Source: Ophioderma brevispina (taxonomy: Eukaryota > Echinodermata > Ophiuroidea > Amphilepidida > Ophiodermatidae). From it: a DNA stretch of 64,000 nt. A program made the translations under genes and the position numbers. Location: NCBI GenBank assembly GCA_023653785.1, contig JAMKCH010010298.1:124001-188000 (forward strand), read 5' to 3'. Below, one piece after another: positions 1-10,867 of the stretch (position 1 is its first letter; every line of letters begins with the position of its first letter). Under the pieces are notes generated by a model. The model did no database searches and was not told the DNA's origin. It saw only the letters and a program-made list of their open reading frames with translations.

Positions 1-213
1 CCGATGTGCGATTACCAATAGAGTTGGGATTTTTGAGGTTGCCGAGCTCCTGTGGAGCCTCTTATGGGAAAAAAAATCCCCAGTAACTCGCATTAATATG
101 CCCCGGATTGATTCTCCAAAAAAACCGCTCGATGAATTCCTTCAATTTACCATACGGCATGCAGACATCATTTAAAGGTACCATTGAAATGCAAATAGAA
201 TTGACGTGCCATG

Positions 214-271
214 GTGGTTTGTGTCAAGTCTACAAAGTAGGGCAGGAAAGCATTCAATATTTGGGTTGGTG
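214..271 (+). repeat. Dispersed repeat, inverted copy of 2399-2459
   Basis: The segment reads as the diverged reverse complement of 2399-2459; shared blocks include CAAATATTGAATGC and TTTGTAGACTTGA. Near it, 535-600 and 2225-2290 are diverged direct copies sharing GTTCATG and GTTCGTATAT blocks. Together they suggest an old, rearranged mobile element across about 0.2-2.5 kb. No coding sequence was recognised. Confidence 0.6.
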
Positions 272-730
272 ATTTCAGGGCCGGCGGAAGCAAATTCAAA
301 TTGGTGCGGCGGGCTAATGAGCGTTCCGTGTAAGATCGTATAGCTATACAGAGCATACAGAGTTTGGCCAGAAAGTTGCTGCATGGACCATATGGTTCCC
401 AACCTGCTGCGGAACCGTTACAATGTCGCTTTTCCAAAAAAAAATGCCCATGCAAATTGATACAAAACAAATTGAAGAATGCTTATAGGTTAGGATCAAT
501 GGTTTTAAAAGTGTTACAAAATATAGTGGACGGGTTAAGTTTGTTGAATTAAGCATAAAGCGTTCATGCAGGGTTCGTATATCAAGCGGTCCGGGGTGGT
601 GTGCGGAGGGCGCTCCCGCGCAAAGCGCGGAAAACCCTTGCAATATTCGCTTCGCTTTCCAAAAACACATTTTCCCATGCACATTGATAGAAACTTGAAA
701 TTCGTTAGTCGGTTCACTTTACATGTGTAT

Positions 731-1363
731 TGCTTTTTGTGGGGCCGGCCAGATGTAGCTGGAAGGACAACTTTGCATTATGTGGTGTATGTGTATGTGT
801 GTGTGTGTGTGTGTGTACACGTGTGTGTATGTGGATAGGCATATGTCACAAAAATGTTAAGTTTTTTTTTTTTTAAATTGACCTCAATTGAAAAGTGAAA
901 TTCAATTGGAACCAAACTTGTGCCATAGGTGCACCATGGGATCCCTCATGTGTTGATGAGTCAAACGTAATTGTGGCTAGGTCAAAGGTCGTATGAGTTC
1001 AAGTTAAAAAATAGCTAAAATGTAAAATTGGCCTCAATTGAAAAGTTGAAGGTCATTGAAAAACCAAAATTGTGTCAAAGGGCACCAGGATCCCGCATAT
1101 GTGATGAGGTCACAGGTTCATGTGTCAAGTCAAGGCTATTTGAGATCAAGTTGGAAAATAGGCTGGAAAAATGTAAAAATTGACCTCAATTGAAAAGTGA
1201 AGTTCAATTGGAACAATACTTGGGTCATAGGTGCTCCATGAGATCCCTCATATGTTAATGAGGTCAAAGGCCATATGCCATGGTCAAAGGTCATTGAGGG
1301 CGCCCACAGCTTATATTCTTTGAATTAGCGAGCGCGAAGGCCGAGAACCGCAAAATTATAGTT
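731..1363 (+). repeat. Dispersed repeat with internal tandem units, copy 1
   Basis: Starts with TGCTTTTTGTGGGGCCGGCC, passes a GT-rich microsatellite (785-833), then holds about three diverged 140-160 bp units, each with a block like TTGACCTCAATTGAAAAG and a block like ATCCCTCATATGTTGATGAG. It ends with GCGAGCGCGAAGGCCGAGAACCG. A second copy at 40548-40842 has the same head and tail but only one unit, so unit number varies between copies. Family unknown; probably non-autonomous. Confidence 0.75.
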
Positions 1364-2314
1364 AATGCTTATACAAAAAACCGTTTACACTTTTCCTTAT
1401 GCAAATGTGGCTAGACATAGCAACATTTACTTGGGGATAGTTAACTACAATATCTTGGGGAAGGGTGGAAACGGCATGAAAAAAAGCGGAAATGACACAA
1501 TGCCCCAATCTGGAGAAACATGGTAAAAAACCACTTGCACAAGCATAAGTCTATGGCACTGTTGGCGATCATTATAGCAAAGAGGATACACTCAACAGTG
1601 AACAGGAACCCCGTCATGGTTTTTTTCGGACTTGGTATTATTAACTCTTCTGTAAAACACTTTCCTCAGCTGTAAATTGCCTTATTTTTAGAGCTAAAAC
1701 ACTGAGCTACAATTTTCAAAAGTGATGATAAAGTGAATGACAAGAAAAGAATGCAAGCCCTTTTCAAATGAAATTCTCTCCAATTGTAATCAACTTAATT
1801 ATTTTGTTAAATGGACATTTAATTTTTAAGTGTATTAAGTGAGTCAAGTTGTACGTGTCTTTGGTTCAGTTAATGATTGATGATTCTCTCATTCATTTTC
1901 AAAGGGTAAAACCTCACAAAAACTTGAAGGGTAGTCAGTAGTGTTGTTACTGAGTAGGCCTATACAGTTCACGCAATGGTATTGATTATTGTTAACCCAC
2001 GATTGCCCCATAGAATTATGTGTTGAAATGGTTTTTGACAGTTTTCTTACACAGCCGCCGCGCCATTTATGTTGAGCTTTGTTGTATACGTCATTTTGCA
2101 CAGGTTCTAACAAGAATAGTGGAGGTAATAAATATCTTCAAACGGAATTTGATATGTACACCCACTTTGTGTGAAATTTTTAAGACAAAAGTATAAACTT
2201 AGAAAATATATAGTTGATATTTGACGTTTTGTTTGAACTAAGTAAAAGTGTTCATGGAAAGTTCGTATATATAAGCTGTCTGGGGATGGGGCCAGAAAAA
2301 AAACATACATACCA
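1364..2314. other. No gene recognised
   Basis: AT-rich sequence with short reading frames only. TAGGCCTA occurs near 1955. No splice-bounded exon or repeat could be supported apart from the repeat relic near 2225-2290. Confidence 0.5.
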
Positions 2315-2402
2315 GTGACATCATTAGTGAAACTATTGAGTTTCAGTCGTGGAATTCTATTACTCTCGAAAAATCAATAGTTTCACGGACTGATGTCATC
2401 AC
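2315..2402. repeat. Short inverted repeat
   Basis: Arms 2315-2339 and 2373-2402 are near-complementary (AAACTATTGA against TCAATAGTTT; GTGACATCA against TGATGTCATCAC) around a spacer of about 33 bases. Probably the terminus or the whole of a small foldback element. The right arm abuts the repeat at 2399-2459. Confidence 0.65.
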
Positions 2403-2459
2403 CCAACCCAAATATTGAATGCATTTTGGTCCCTCTTTGTAGACTTGATACAAACCACT
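2399..2459 (-). repeat. Dispersed repeat, inverted copy of 214-271
   Basis: Reverse-complement partner of 214-271 with block ACCCAAATATTGAATGC and block TTTGTAGACTTGATACAAA. The pair, 2.1 kb apart, may be the arms of one old element or two insertions. Confidence 0.6.
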
Positions 2460-3333
2460 AAATTATATTTCATTCCTGGGGACTTTAATAACTGACGTCA
2501 TGCTTAAATGGGGATCTTAGGAAAGTATAGTATTGGCGCAAAATGGGAGTCTTAAGGGGCGCATATACCCGTATACCACATATATCAGTGCCCATCCATG
2601 GGCAACATCCCAAAGACTCCACTATCTCATAAACCAAAATACCTGCATTTGATGATTAAGTGGATGAAAAGATCTAAACCCCCCCCCCACCCCCCCGCCC
2701 CGTGCGCGCAAGGGCCTGGAGAGCGGGAAACACTACTTTTGTCCATAAACATATAAATAGATTTAGAATAATACAAGCCATGTTTCAATGCCATACATCA
2801 GATGTTTTGCTCTATCTGATTGTTATCTTTATGCGTTAGGCCTTTTTACCATTGTATTGTAGCATTGTATTCATACTTGACCACCTGGAAAAAAATAAAC
2901 CTGTAAAAAAACCGGCATTTGACTGGCAACTGGGACTCACTACATGCAGAAACGTAAAATAAATGGAGCCGTAAAAATACGAAACCATTGTAGGGAAAGT
3001 AAAATAACGGCTTAAAAATCTCAGCTTCAACGTTATTGTTGGTTTTTGACTCATTTAATTGTAAACAATAGTAAGAATTAAACGTTATTTACAATCTCCT
3101 GACCACGTTGTAGCTACAGGCATATACAAAGGTTTTGTATTGACGTTATCACATGGTGTAAAAAAAGTTATATTTCAGGCAAACAATTTGAGAAAAAAAG
3201 GCAAGAAACAAAGGGAAAAACGGGGCAGAAATATAAAGGACTTAAAACAGTTTTATACACTTTGTTTTATAGGGTAATGTAACATTCTAATGTCACAAAT
3301 TACTTAATCATCATATGAATAAACTTAATACAT

Positions 3334-3405
3334 GTACCTTACAAGATTCGAACCAGGGCCTTAAGATTACAAGTCCTAAACCTTATCCACTACACTACAT
3401 GACTT
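3334..3405 (-). pseudogene. tRNA-Thr(TGT)-like relic or SINE head
   Basis: On the - strand the sequence has an A-box-like block (TAGTGTAGTGGATAAGG), an anticodon arm with five pairs and loop CTTGTAA (anticodon TGT, threonine) and a B-box (GGTTCGAATC). The T stem has two mismatches and the acceptor stem does not pair cleanly, so it is not a normal functional tRNA. Internal Pol III boxes without a sound cloverleaf are typical of tRNA-derived SINEs or dead tRNA copies. No clear SINE tail was identified. Confidence 0.5.
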
Positions 3406-3428
3406 CACTCATAGCAGATGCTAAAATT

Positions 3429-3477
3429 ATATATATATATAATTTTAGCATATATATATATATGTGTGTGTGTGTGC
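3429..3477. repeat. AT/TG microsatellite
   Basis: Alternating TA runs on both sides of TTTTAGCA, followed by a (GT)n run. Simple repeat; it could extrude as a hairpin. Confidence 0.8.
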
Positions 3478-3499
3478 TACTTTTTTTCAAATTAAACTA

Positions 3500-4983
3500 A
3501 ATATAATACAAAAAGGAGGAAGAGAGTTTTTAAAACTATTTTTAAAAATGATAGGGGAAAATAAGATTTTGCATTTTTATTAATGACATTACTTACGGCG
3601 TTATTTAATACATTTTATAGGTAAAACGATTTTTCATAGTTCGTATTCTTACATTAAAAACAAGTAAGTTACAAAAGAACGTTATATTACGGAAACTATA
3701 ATAACGGTCAGCGTAAAATACAACTTTTTTTCAGAATGTGTAGTATTATTTTTTAGTCACTGTTTATTTAAATTTTTCTGCTTCCAAATTGTAATGTTAT
3801 GTTAGGTATAGGTAATAAGCGTGAAGATTATTGAATAATTGGGTTTTACCGTAATTTAAAAAGGTAAAGTCTGGTAAAATTAGGAACATTTTTAACAGTG
3901 CACAGCCTGTGACCTCCCTAAGAACTTCCATAGAATGCAGTCGACATTTTTTTATAAAAGAAAACTAATTAGAAAATTGAGTAAGCTTCTATTTTCATAA
4001 TTAGGCCTACGGGAAAATAGTGCAAAATAACATGTGTCGCAATATATAAATAAAGCAATTTTTAAATATAATAGCCTTGATATATGCCAAATGTGTGTGA
4101 TTTTGACCATAAATTGCTTTGCAAACCTCGAGATTCAATTCAGAACCCAAAATGCCATACAATAAATGGCTCATAAAAATCAAGAAGAATTGACTGAGAT
4201 AGGACAACCAGCAGGTTTAATAGATGCAATGGCGGTCATTTTGGAAATATGCCAATTAGGACGAACGTGGGACATTTTAAAAATTTGGTTACATGTTAAT
4301 TCTTGAAAGATATGTCCTATGGATGCTTAAAATGATGTTAGAATTTAGTTTTTTGGGGGTGTATGGGGACAAACATTCCGGCTCTTTGTTGTGCTTTTGA
4401 ATTAATCCAAGAATACATTCCTTTGTTCATTTTACAAACACAAGCGCTCAAGTGTACTGACTGAATAAGTTAATCAGTCGACGCATACAACAATGAGTCC
4501 AAAAGTGGATGATGTAAGCGCAAAGCTCTACTTTACAGCCAAAATAATGAAATTCCTGATTTCGTGTAGTCTTATATGACCCTCCATCGTGCAAAAATCC
4601 CTTCGAAAAAAAGATTCAGGAGGTGGTGTCTTTGGGTAACGGGAGTGAACCCCTTGATCACTTAAACCTTTCGACCATGTCCTGAGGCTGGCCAAGTTAT
4701 AACCCATAAGTCAATAGCTTTAGAGATGGCGTCCCGAATGTTCCCAGATCATTTCGGAAGTCATCTAAAAACACCAACAAAGAATAGGTTTGTTTCGACT
4801 CATTTAAATGCATTTTCATGCTGAATATGAAAATGCCCATGATATTAAATAATTTTGACATTTTTGAGACACAAATGGATAAATTATTAATCTTTGAGCG
4901 ACTATAGTCGCTTGCCCTGCTCAAAGGATTAAGTGTTAACCAAGATATCATAATTATTTCACTACATTTTTTTTCTATTTCAG
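3500..4983. other. No gene recognised upstream of the BEN-gene exons
   Basis: AT-rich sequence where the start of the BEN gene would be expected. I found no ATG-bearing exon with a phase-1 donor, so the first exon lies upstream of the window or was missed. TAGGCCTA occurs near 4003. Confidence 0.4.
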
Positions 4984-5043
4984 ATAAAAATGACAAAGAT
5001 AATGAGCAACCACCAAAAAAGAAAAGAGCGACCGAAAAAAATG
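4984..5043 (+). CDS. BEN-domain protein, exon a (NLS-like)
   Basis: First exon seen of the split gene, 60 bases, bounded by a pyrimidine-rich acceptor (TTTCTATTTCAG) and donor GTAAGA. It enters in phase 1; an upstream exon must supply the first base. The frame reads KNDKDNEQPPKKKRATEKN and ends on one base of the next codon. PPKKKRA is a classical monopartite nuclear-localisation-like motif. The other possible frames either give a stop or read less like protein. No ATG start is seen, so the true N-terminus lies upstream. The call depends on phase agreement with the following six exons. Confidence 0.6.
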
Positions 5044-5228
5044 GTAAGAGCATTTCTATTATTTTTGTGCAATTCGTTCAATGTTATTAACTTTCCTTAT
5101 GCTGATCGAATTTAATGCTGGAGATATGAAGAAGGAATGCTAATTCGTTTTCATACATGTAAAATATTTTAATATTTATTTTACTTTAATACTTTTCCGC
5201 TCTGTTTGTTTTGTTTTGCTTGCAAAAG

Positions 5229-5282
5229 TCACGAACCAAAGCGAGAAAGCGAAAAGACGAAAGAAAGAGAAAGAACCAAAAT
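5229..5282 (+). CDS. BEN-domain protein, exon b (basic stretch)
   Basis: A 54-base exon with acceptor TTTTGCTTGCAAAAG and consensus donor GTAAGT. Joined in phase 1 to the preceding exon it reads TNQSEKAKRRKKEKEPK, very rich in Lys, Arg and Glu, extending the basic, nuclear-type N-terminal region. It leaves one base (T) for the next exon, which begins with CC and gives Ser. The preceding intron is only 185 bases. The short size and low complexity make it less certain alone than as part of the phase-consistent chain. Confidence 0.6.
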
Positions 5283-5310
5283 GTAAGTATACAATTTACT
5301 GTAACGCATT

Positions 5311-5521
5311 TGGGCCATTCTTTGGGATGTCACACACGTGACCAACTTTATTTGCATCCCATGACAAAACAAATAATCTAGCAAAAGTGGAAACATTATT
5401 TCTGGTTAGATTTTGTCCAAACCTAACCAAAATTATGTTTTCACTTTTGCTAGATTATTTGCCTCCATTAACAAAACAACTAAAGTTCGGTCACGTGTGT
5501 GACGTCCCGAAGAATGGCCCA
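5311..5521. mobile_element. Palindromic MITE, about 211 bp
   Basis: Two arms of about 90 bases fold on each other. Outer block TGGGCCATTCTT...GATGTCACACACGTGACC (5311-5344) pairs with the segment ending at 5521; inner block AATAATCTAGCAAAAGTG pairs with CACTTTTGCTAGATTATT. No coding capacity, so a non-autonomous foldback element in the intron 28 bases after exon b. Target duplication not clear. Confidence 0.85.
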
Positions 5522-6199
5522 TTTAGTGAGTATTGGCAAACTGTAACAATTAAAACTTGCCAATCAGCGAATATCATGTCCTTCAACATATAGGCCAGAC
5601 CATGATAACTATCTTTCCGAGCTACAGAACTGGGGATAACTAACTCTCCTTCACTAAATTTAAATATTATGTTAACCAGGAAAAGGCCTATCCCCATATG
5701 AAAAGAGTGCTCATTATTTAGAAAAATGAATAAAATGTCAGCTCAATTTACTTCCAGAATGTCAGTGACCAATGTGTACACGTAACTCAAGCGAACAATA
5801 GAGCTAATGTTATTCAACAATCAACCTAAAAACACTTTCTCATCAGGGTATGCAGGTCCATTGTTACTGCCCACAGAGTTGAAAATATTTTAGGTGTTAT
5901 CACCCCCCCTGTATTGACTTCTAGTATCTGTTCATGACATAAAGGTCTACATACCATACTTCGTCCAAAAAAAAAATGTAGGTCACTGAATATCATTGGC
6001 TTTCTTCCAAAAATACGGTAACTTGAATATAAATAGGGTTTTAAAGACAATAACTTGCGGATCTAGGTCAGCCCTTGTTAAAAAACTTTACTTTCTTGAT
6101 TTTCCCTTTATCTTTTCTTTTCAAAAAAGATAATTAAATTAAACATAGGGTCAAAGTTAATTGAACATCTGTAATAGGTGAGATATTTTTCATATTTAG
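5522..6199. other. Rest of the intron between exons b and c
   Basis: AT-rich intronic sequence after the MITE; nothing recognised. It ends at acceptor CATATTTAG. Confidence 0.5.
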
Positions 6200-6312
6200 C
6201 CACAGATTTGAAACGACAGCAGGCAAGAGAGCAAATGAAGCAACTATTTACAGTAGACAAGGCCACCTACCCTCCAAGTTTTGTCATAGGACCTGAGAAT
6301 GACGTACTGCGA
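6200..6312 (+). CDS. BEN-domain protein, exon c
   Basis: A 113-base exon with acceptor TTTTTCATATTTAG and donor GTAAGT. With the T carried from exon b it reads STDLKRQQAREQMKQLF and continues to ...VIGPENDVLR, ending in phase 0. The first half is a charged helix rich in Gln, Lys and Arg; the second half (ATYPPSFVIGPENDVLR) looks like an ordered linker. The exact phase fit to exons b and d is the main support. No domain was recognised here. Confidence 0.65.
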
Positions 6313-8008
6313 GTAAGTTTATCCTTTGAAGTGAACATGATGTCACATAGTTGTCAGGCTTATTAACTCTCGGGAACAGCTGGCGAAGGTTTTTTACTCA
6401 TTTTTGAGAATACTTGCTTTACAGATTACGATACGGTACTGAGGCAATGATTGAATTTGGCTATCAGCATTTGGTGGTAGAAGTTTGTGAGAGTGCATTG
6501 AGTTAATAGAATTAGTTCCTGTGCATGATGTTTTGCCCTTTATCTGTACTATATTTGCAGAGTTCGATTTAAAGAGACATGAGGAAATTTCCAGAAAGAA
6601 GCGCCCCCAGTTTTTGTCGAACCCCGGTTTTTTACATATTTGGAATGCTTACCAATATATTAGATCACACCTGAAGTGAATAAGCCGAATACGCCGTCTT
6701 TATGTAATAAGATGATGATTTAAGACTTTCTGTCGTGCACGAAAGAAAGTCAAAGCATGGTTTTCTATGTGGAACGATTACGATAGCAGGCAAGTTCAAA
6801 ACAAGGTTTTGCGGTTTTCTTTTGCACCTGTTTGTCCAATAAACCTTCGAAACGTTCTCGGTATGTGGTCTACAACCAATCCAGTGAAATTTGAGAGAAT
6901 TCGTTTCCTAAAAACTAAACATAACAGATAAGGCAAACTATTCCTTGTTTCAAATCTTTAAGCTAGGGAAACAATTTGCACCACATTTTTCTTGAATCAA
7001 AGCAACTTTTAACTTTACCATGTACACACGAAAGTGAACTTTTTCACTATTTTTACAGTTTTTACCCCATAATTCCGAAACCATAAGTCATAGATAGTAG
7101 CTGATAGTGTAAACTATACCTTTTTTGGAATCATTGTAACCAGACAAACATCATGGTGTAATTTTCAACACAATCGGAACATTTTAAAATGTTGACCCCT
7201 GTATTTCCTTGAAACCCAAAGTGCGTCCATAAAATCGATGTCTATTGGTACTTATGTGCAAAAAGTCACAATTTTTATCCGGAAGCGCACACTCTTTCAC
7301 TACAGTCCTTTGCTCTAGGTGACTGCCGGCGAAGCGCACATCCCTATGAGTACAGCTCCCCAGATTGGTCAACGAGGCAATCATGCTCGATTACTCTTCG
7401 CGCCATGCATATGCCCTAGAAAAACAGTAGACTCACGCGTATACGGTCTCCACATCAATCTCGGGGCCGGGCAATTAAGGTCTTACCTTGGTGTAAGATA
7501 TTCATGAGTTAGACTAGAGTAAAGACTCTTTTACGGAATAAAGCTGTACAATCCTTGTAATCCTTTGATCCTCTTATAGAAGATTTCATGCTAGGCTAAT
7601 TTCATGAGGTCTTACATAGAGGATGAACCGCATTTACAGATTCCCATAACCTCAAGAGCAGTCGATATTCGTATACTATCCCTGTTCATGTGATATCACA
7701 ATTGTGACTCTGTATGAATTGGTACATGCAAAGATATTGAACCCTGTGATAATAGTAATGATAAACGTGTTTCGATTTTTTGTTTAATTTTAAAAAAAAA
7801 TTATCATTGAAAAAAAAAGGTAATAGTTATCAAATTATGAAGATACCACCCAGCCCAGGGTCATAAGTTGTCAATGTCATCCCCAAAATTAACCTTAATA
7901 TCCACCAAATGCACTTTTATATATTTAGCTGTTTCACTTAGGCAAATTGTTGCACACAACCTTTGAGAGCCCAGTTGAAGATCATTGATTCATCTGTTTT
8001 TGCTTTAG
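6313..8008. other. Intron between exons c and d
   Basis: A 1.7-kb intron. About 7065-7210 resembles the right half of the foldback element at 10868-11715 (shared blocks near AACTATAC, TTTGGAATC and TGACCCCTGTA). A GC-richer stretch at 7310-7500 has short open frames, but no convincing splice sites or protein pattern was seen. Confidence 0.5.
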
Positions 8009-8179
8009 AGAATGGAGGAAAGGATGCAGAAGTGTGAGGAGACCGTGACCCAACAGGAAAGGGCGCTCCTAGACCACGAAAACCAACTTGTCAGCCTGGG
8101 AGACAGAGTGTCCAGCATAGAAGGGGCATTGACAAATTCAATCAGGGCAATGGACCAAAACTCACATTGGTCCAAGAAG
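8009..8179 (+). CDS. BEN-domain protein, exon d (coiled coil)
   Basis: A 171-base, phase 0-0 exon, acceptor TTTTTGCTTTAG, donor GTGCGT. It encodes 57 residues starting RMEERMQKCEETVTQQERAL and ending SHWSKK. Hydrophobic residues (M, L, V, L, V, I, L) fall at heptad-like spacing through LLDHENQLVSLGDRVSSIEG, so this is a likely dimerising coiled coil. Coiled coils before a C-terminal BEN domain occur in known BEN proteins such as BEND5. Codon use is balanced and GC is higher than in the flanks, supporting a true exon. Confidence 0.8.
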
Positions 8180-8286
8180 GTGCGTAAAACTTGAAATGTA
8201 AAGGGCCCCTTTCTTTAAAAAATAATATTGGGCCCTCTTCCTGGCCGAGTGGAAAAAAAAAGAATTCGCAGGATGCCAATGATTAA

Positions 8287-8575
8287 AGGCTGCCTCAGAG
8301 ATTTCCCGATCAGGGCACACTTAGTTTTTCAAAGAAATCGTGTTTTTTTTTTTTATAATTATACATAATGCTTGTCCATATACTACTGTGAAATAACTCA
8401 GCTCAATCGAAGTCTTTCATATGGAAAATCACATCTTTAAATTCCAGATCCAGAATTCTTGTTATACAGAGTATCCTATGGCACTGTTATACTGTTAATA
8501 AATGTTTACTGCATGAAAACCCAAAATTAATTTGCAATTTGGAATTAAGCATTTTAGGTGACTGTCTTTACAGCC
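8287..8575 (+). mobile_element. TTAA-target MITE, copy 1 (3' end unclear)
   Basis: Follows TTAA at 8283-8286 and starts AGGCTGCCTCAGAGATTTC. It matches the copies at 63236-63585 (same orientation) and 43223-43576 (opposite) through blocks CATATACTA, ATATGGAAAATCACA, AGTATCCTATGG and TGTTTACTGCAT. The right terminus with GAAATCTCTGAGTC is not evident here, so this copy looks truncated or diverged at its 3' side. Lies in the intron after exon d. Confidence 0.75.
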
Positions 8576-9993
8576 TGTCTCAAAAAAATGGTACAATCAG
8601 AAAAAAAAAATGGTTAAATATGAAATTTCAAAATAAGTCATTCTTACTTGACATAATGTTAAAGAACAAAGACCAGGCTTTCCAATGGTGTTTGTTTCAT
8701 CTCATTTGCTTTTGTCAATCCAGAGATAAAATCAATATAGTGCGATATACCAAAATCGATTTTGTGCCACTTTTAGGCATGGGCAGAGTTGTTTCAGCCA
8801 GCTATGACATACTGTCTTAAAGCTCACAAAAGATTGCAACTTGACAAAAAAGAAACAAAACACAGATTAAATTTAGTAAACAAAGTTAGTCTACTTTTAT
8901 CGACACAAGTTTTAATAGTCAACATAATCAGTTCAATTATAAAAATCTTCTTTTCATAAATAACAAACAATACAAATATTTATTGCACGTCAATGAAATG
9001 GAGCTTTGAACTTATTACGAGATTGGTAGCTGTTAAAATCATGCCAGAAGGAATGTAGTTGCAACCAAAATTAAACACTCAAATCCAAAGAAATGGTTTA
9101 AAATATTGCACTATCTTGTGCATTTATAATGTTGAAGTCAATAAAAATTTGAATTTGAGCAAGTATCAAAGTGTGGTAGGAATTTGCGTTTCATGATATT
9201 TCAAGATCCCTAGAAACTCTCCTCCAGATTGCTGTACGCCGGTTGCACGCTCATGTTATCACTGCAAAACAACAGCATGTGGAATGTTATCACTTTATCT
9301 TAAAGCCAGAACTTACTGATCATAACTCCACCCATTAGTAACTGTTTCGGATCTTTTAGAGGCCTTTATGAAGTTAATCCATTTTTAAAGAATTTCATAT
9401 CTGTCAAGTGTGAATAACTTATGTTTAACTATTATTCAGCTGTTTTCCTCACCAGGAAACGTGGCACAAACAAGATTTTTGTGTTCCGCAAGTAACATGG
9501 AGTTATCTCTCGATTGAATAAGCAATGGATGAACAACAATCCTGCAAAGGCCTGGTCTTTTCTCTTGAATATGATATACAAACACAACTACTTATGTTGA
9601 GATATAATATTGAAAAAAAAATCCGGTTTTGATTGTACCATTTCTTTTGGAACCGGTGTAGTTCTAGATGCTACTTAAGAATATATTTCGAAATCTCCGA
9701 GTCAGGCTATTTTAACAAGCTGCACAGATACATATAAGGGTAGCCAATTAATTATATACCGGTGTTCAACCAAATAAGGTGGTCCGAACAGACGGCTCAC
9801 ATTGAAAATCCCGTGTACTGCATCTTGCGTGGTTTAAAAAGAAAAAAAAAAGGGAGAAAACTACTAGTAGTTTAAATTAGGATCCAGTGCAGGACTTAGG
9901 GAGCCAGTGCCAGGCTTGTAGGTATGGATCCCGTTGTGCCTTCAATTTGAATATTTTTTATGTATCAAGGATCTTTATTTTCTGCTTTTTAAG
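8576..9993. other. Rest of the intron between exons d and e
   Basis: AT-rich intronic sequence with no recognised element. It ends at the acceptor TTTCTGCTTTTTAAG. Confidence 0.5.
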
Positions 9994-10658
9994 GGTTCAC
10001 TGGTCAGAGGATTCATGGCCCGAGTTGCCACTTGCATGGAGTTACTTCCCCTCACGCAACATCAACATCAACAAGTTGGATAATCACAAGCTGGAAACTC
10101 ACAAGCTGGAAACTCACAAAGTGGACAATCACAAGCTGGAAACTTTTCACAAGCTGGAAACTTACAAGCTGGAAACTCACAAGCTGGACACTCACAAGCT
10201 GGAAACTCACAAGCTGAAACTCACGGCTGGAAAAACTTCACAAGCTGGAAAATCACAAGCTGGATTACCACAAGCTGGATCCTCTACAAGCTGGACACTC
10301 ACAAGCTGGAAACTTACAAGCTGGAAACTCACAAGCTGGAAACTCACAAGCTGGAAACTTACAAGCTGGAAACTCACAAGCTGGACACTCACAAGCTGGA
10401 AACTCACAAGCTGGATACTCACAAGCTGGATACTCACAAGCTGGACACTCACAAGCTGGACACTCACAAGCGGTACACTCACAAGCGGCACACTCTCCAG
10501 AGACACACTCACCACCACCATACTATCCAGCGACACGCTCACCACTGGCAGCACATTCGCTGGCACCATCTGAGCAGCAGCACTGGCAGCAGCAACAAGA
10601 GCACCAAAACCATCAGATTGTAACTGCACAGTCAACTACATCAATATCTGCGAAATAT
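9994..10658 (+). CDS. BEN-domain protein, repeat exon e (frame disrupted)
   Basis: A 665-base exon, acceptor TTTCTGCTTTTTAAG, donor GTGAGT. It enters in phase 0 (GSLVRGFMARV...) and leaves in phase 0 (...TTSISAKY), matching both neighbours. The core (10084 to about 10470) is a 15-bp minisatellite, unit TCACAAGCTGGAAAC, about 25 copies, coding SQAGN or SQAGH pentapeptides. A Pro/Gln/His-rich tail follows (HSPPPYYPATRSPLAAHS, then a Gln-rich stretch). Two problems: an in-frame TAA at 10081-10083, and three one-base indels (two losses and one gain, about 10212-10290) that leave the frame one base short. These may be assembly errors in a low-complexity repeat, an allelic break, or gene decay. Product likely disordered here. 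Confidence 0.6.
10084..10470 (+). repeat. 15-bp coding minisatellite
   Basis: About 25 head-to-tail units of the 15-mer TCACAAGCTGGAAAC, with variants ending CAC or TAC. Being a multiple of three, unit gain or loss preserves the SQAGN/SQAGH frame. Units near 10212-10290 carry single-base gaps or insertions that break that phase. Confidence 0.95.
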
Positions 10659-10867
10659 GTGAGTTCCCGTGTTTATTAAAATAAAATCCTGTAAGGTTTC
10701 CAGTAAGATCATCAGCATCCTGCACACGTCTTATATTCATAATAAATGAAAACTTTAAATTGCATCAATGTTTCCTTTTGCAGAATTTACTTTTCTTTTG
10801 GTTTCTCGCATCACGTGCAGTATGACATAAATGTATAGAGCGGGAGCCCGGACCTGGGTCACACATC

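Noticed and set aside
7319..7507. GC-richer 62-codon frame in the intron after exon c
   Set aside because: Non-ATG start, no splice sites, no domain; likely repeat-derived.
10207..10635. 142-codon - strand frame rich in QLVSV repeats
   Set aside because: Antisense shadow of the coding minisatellite in the repeat exon.
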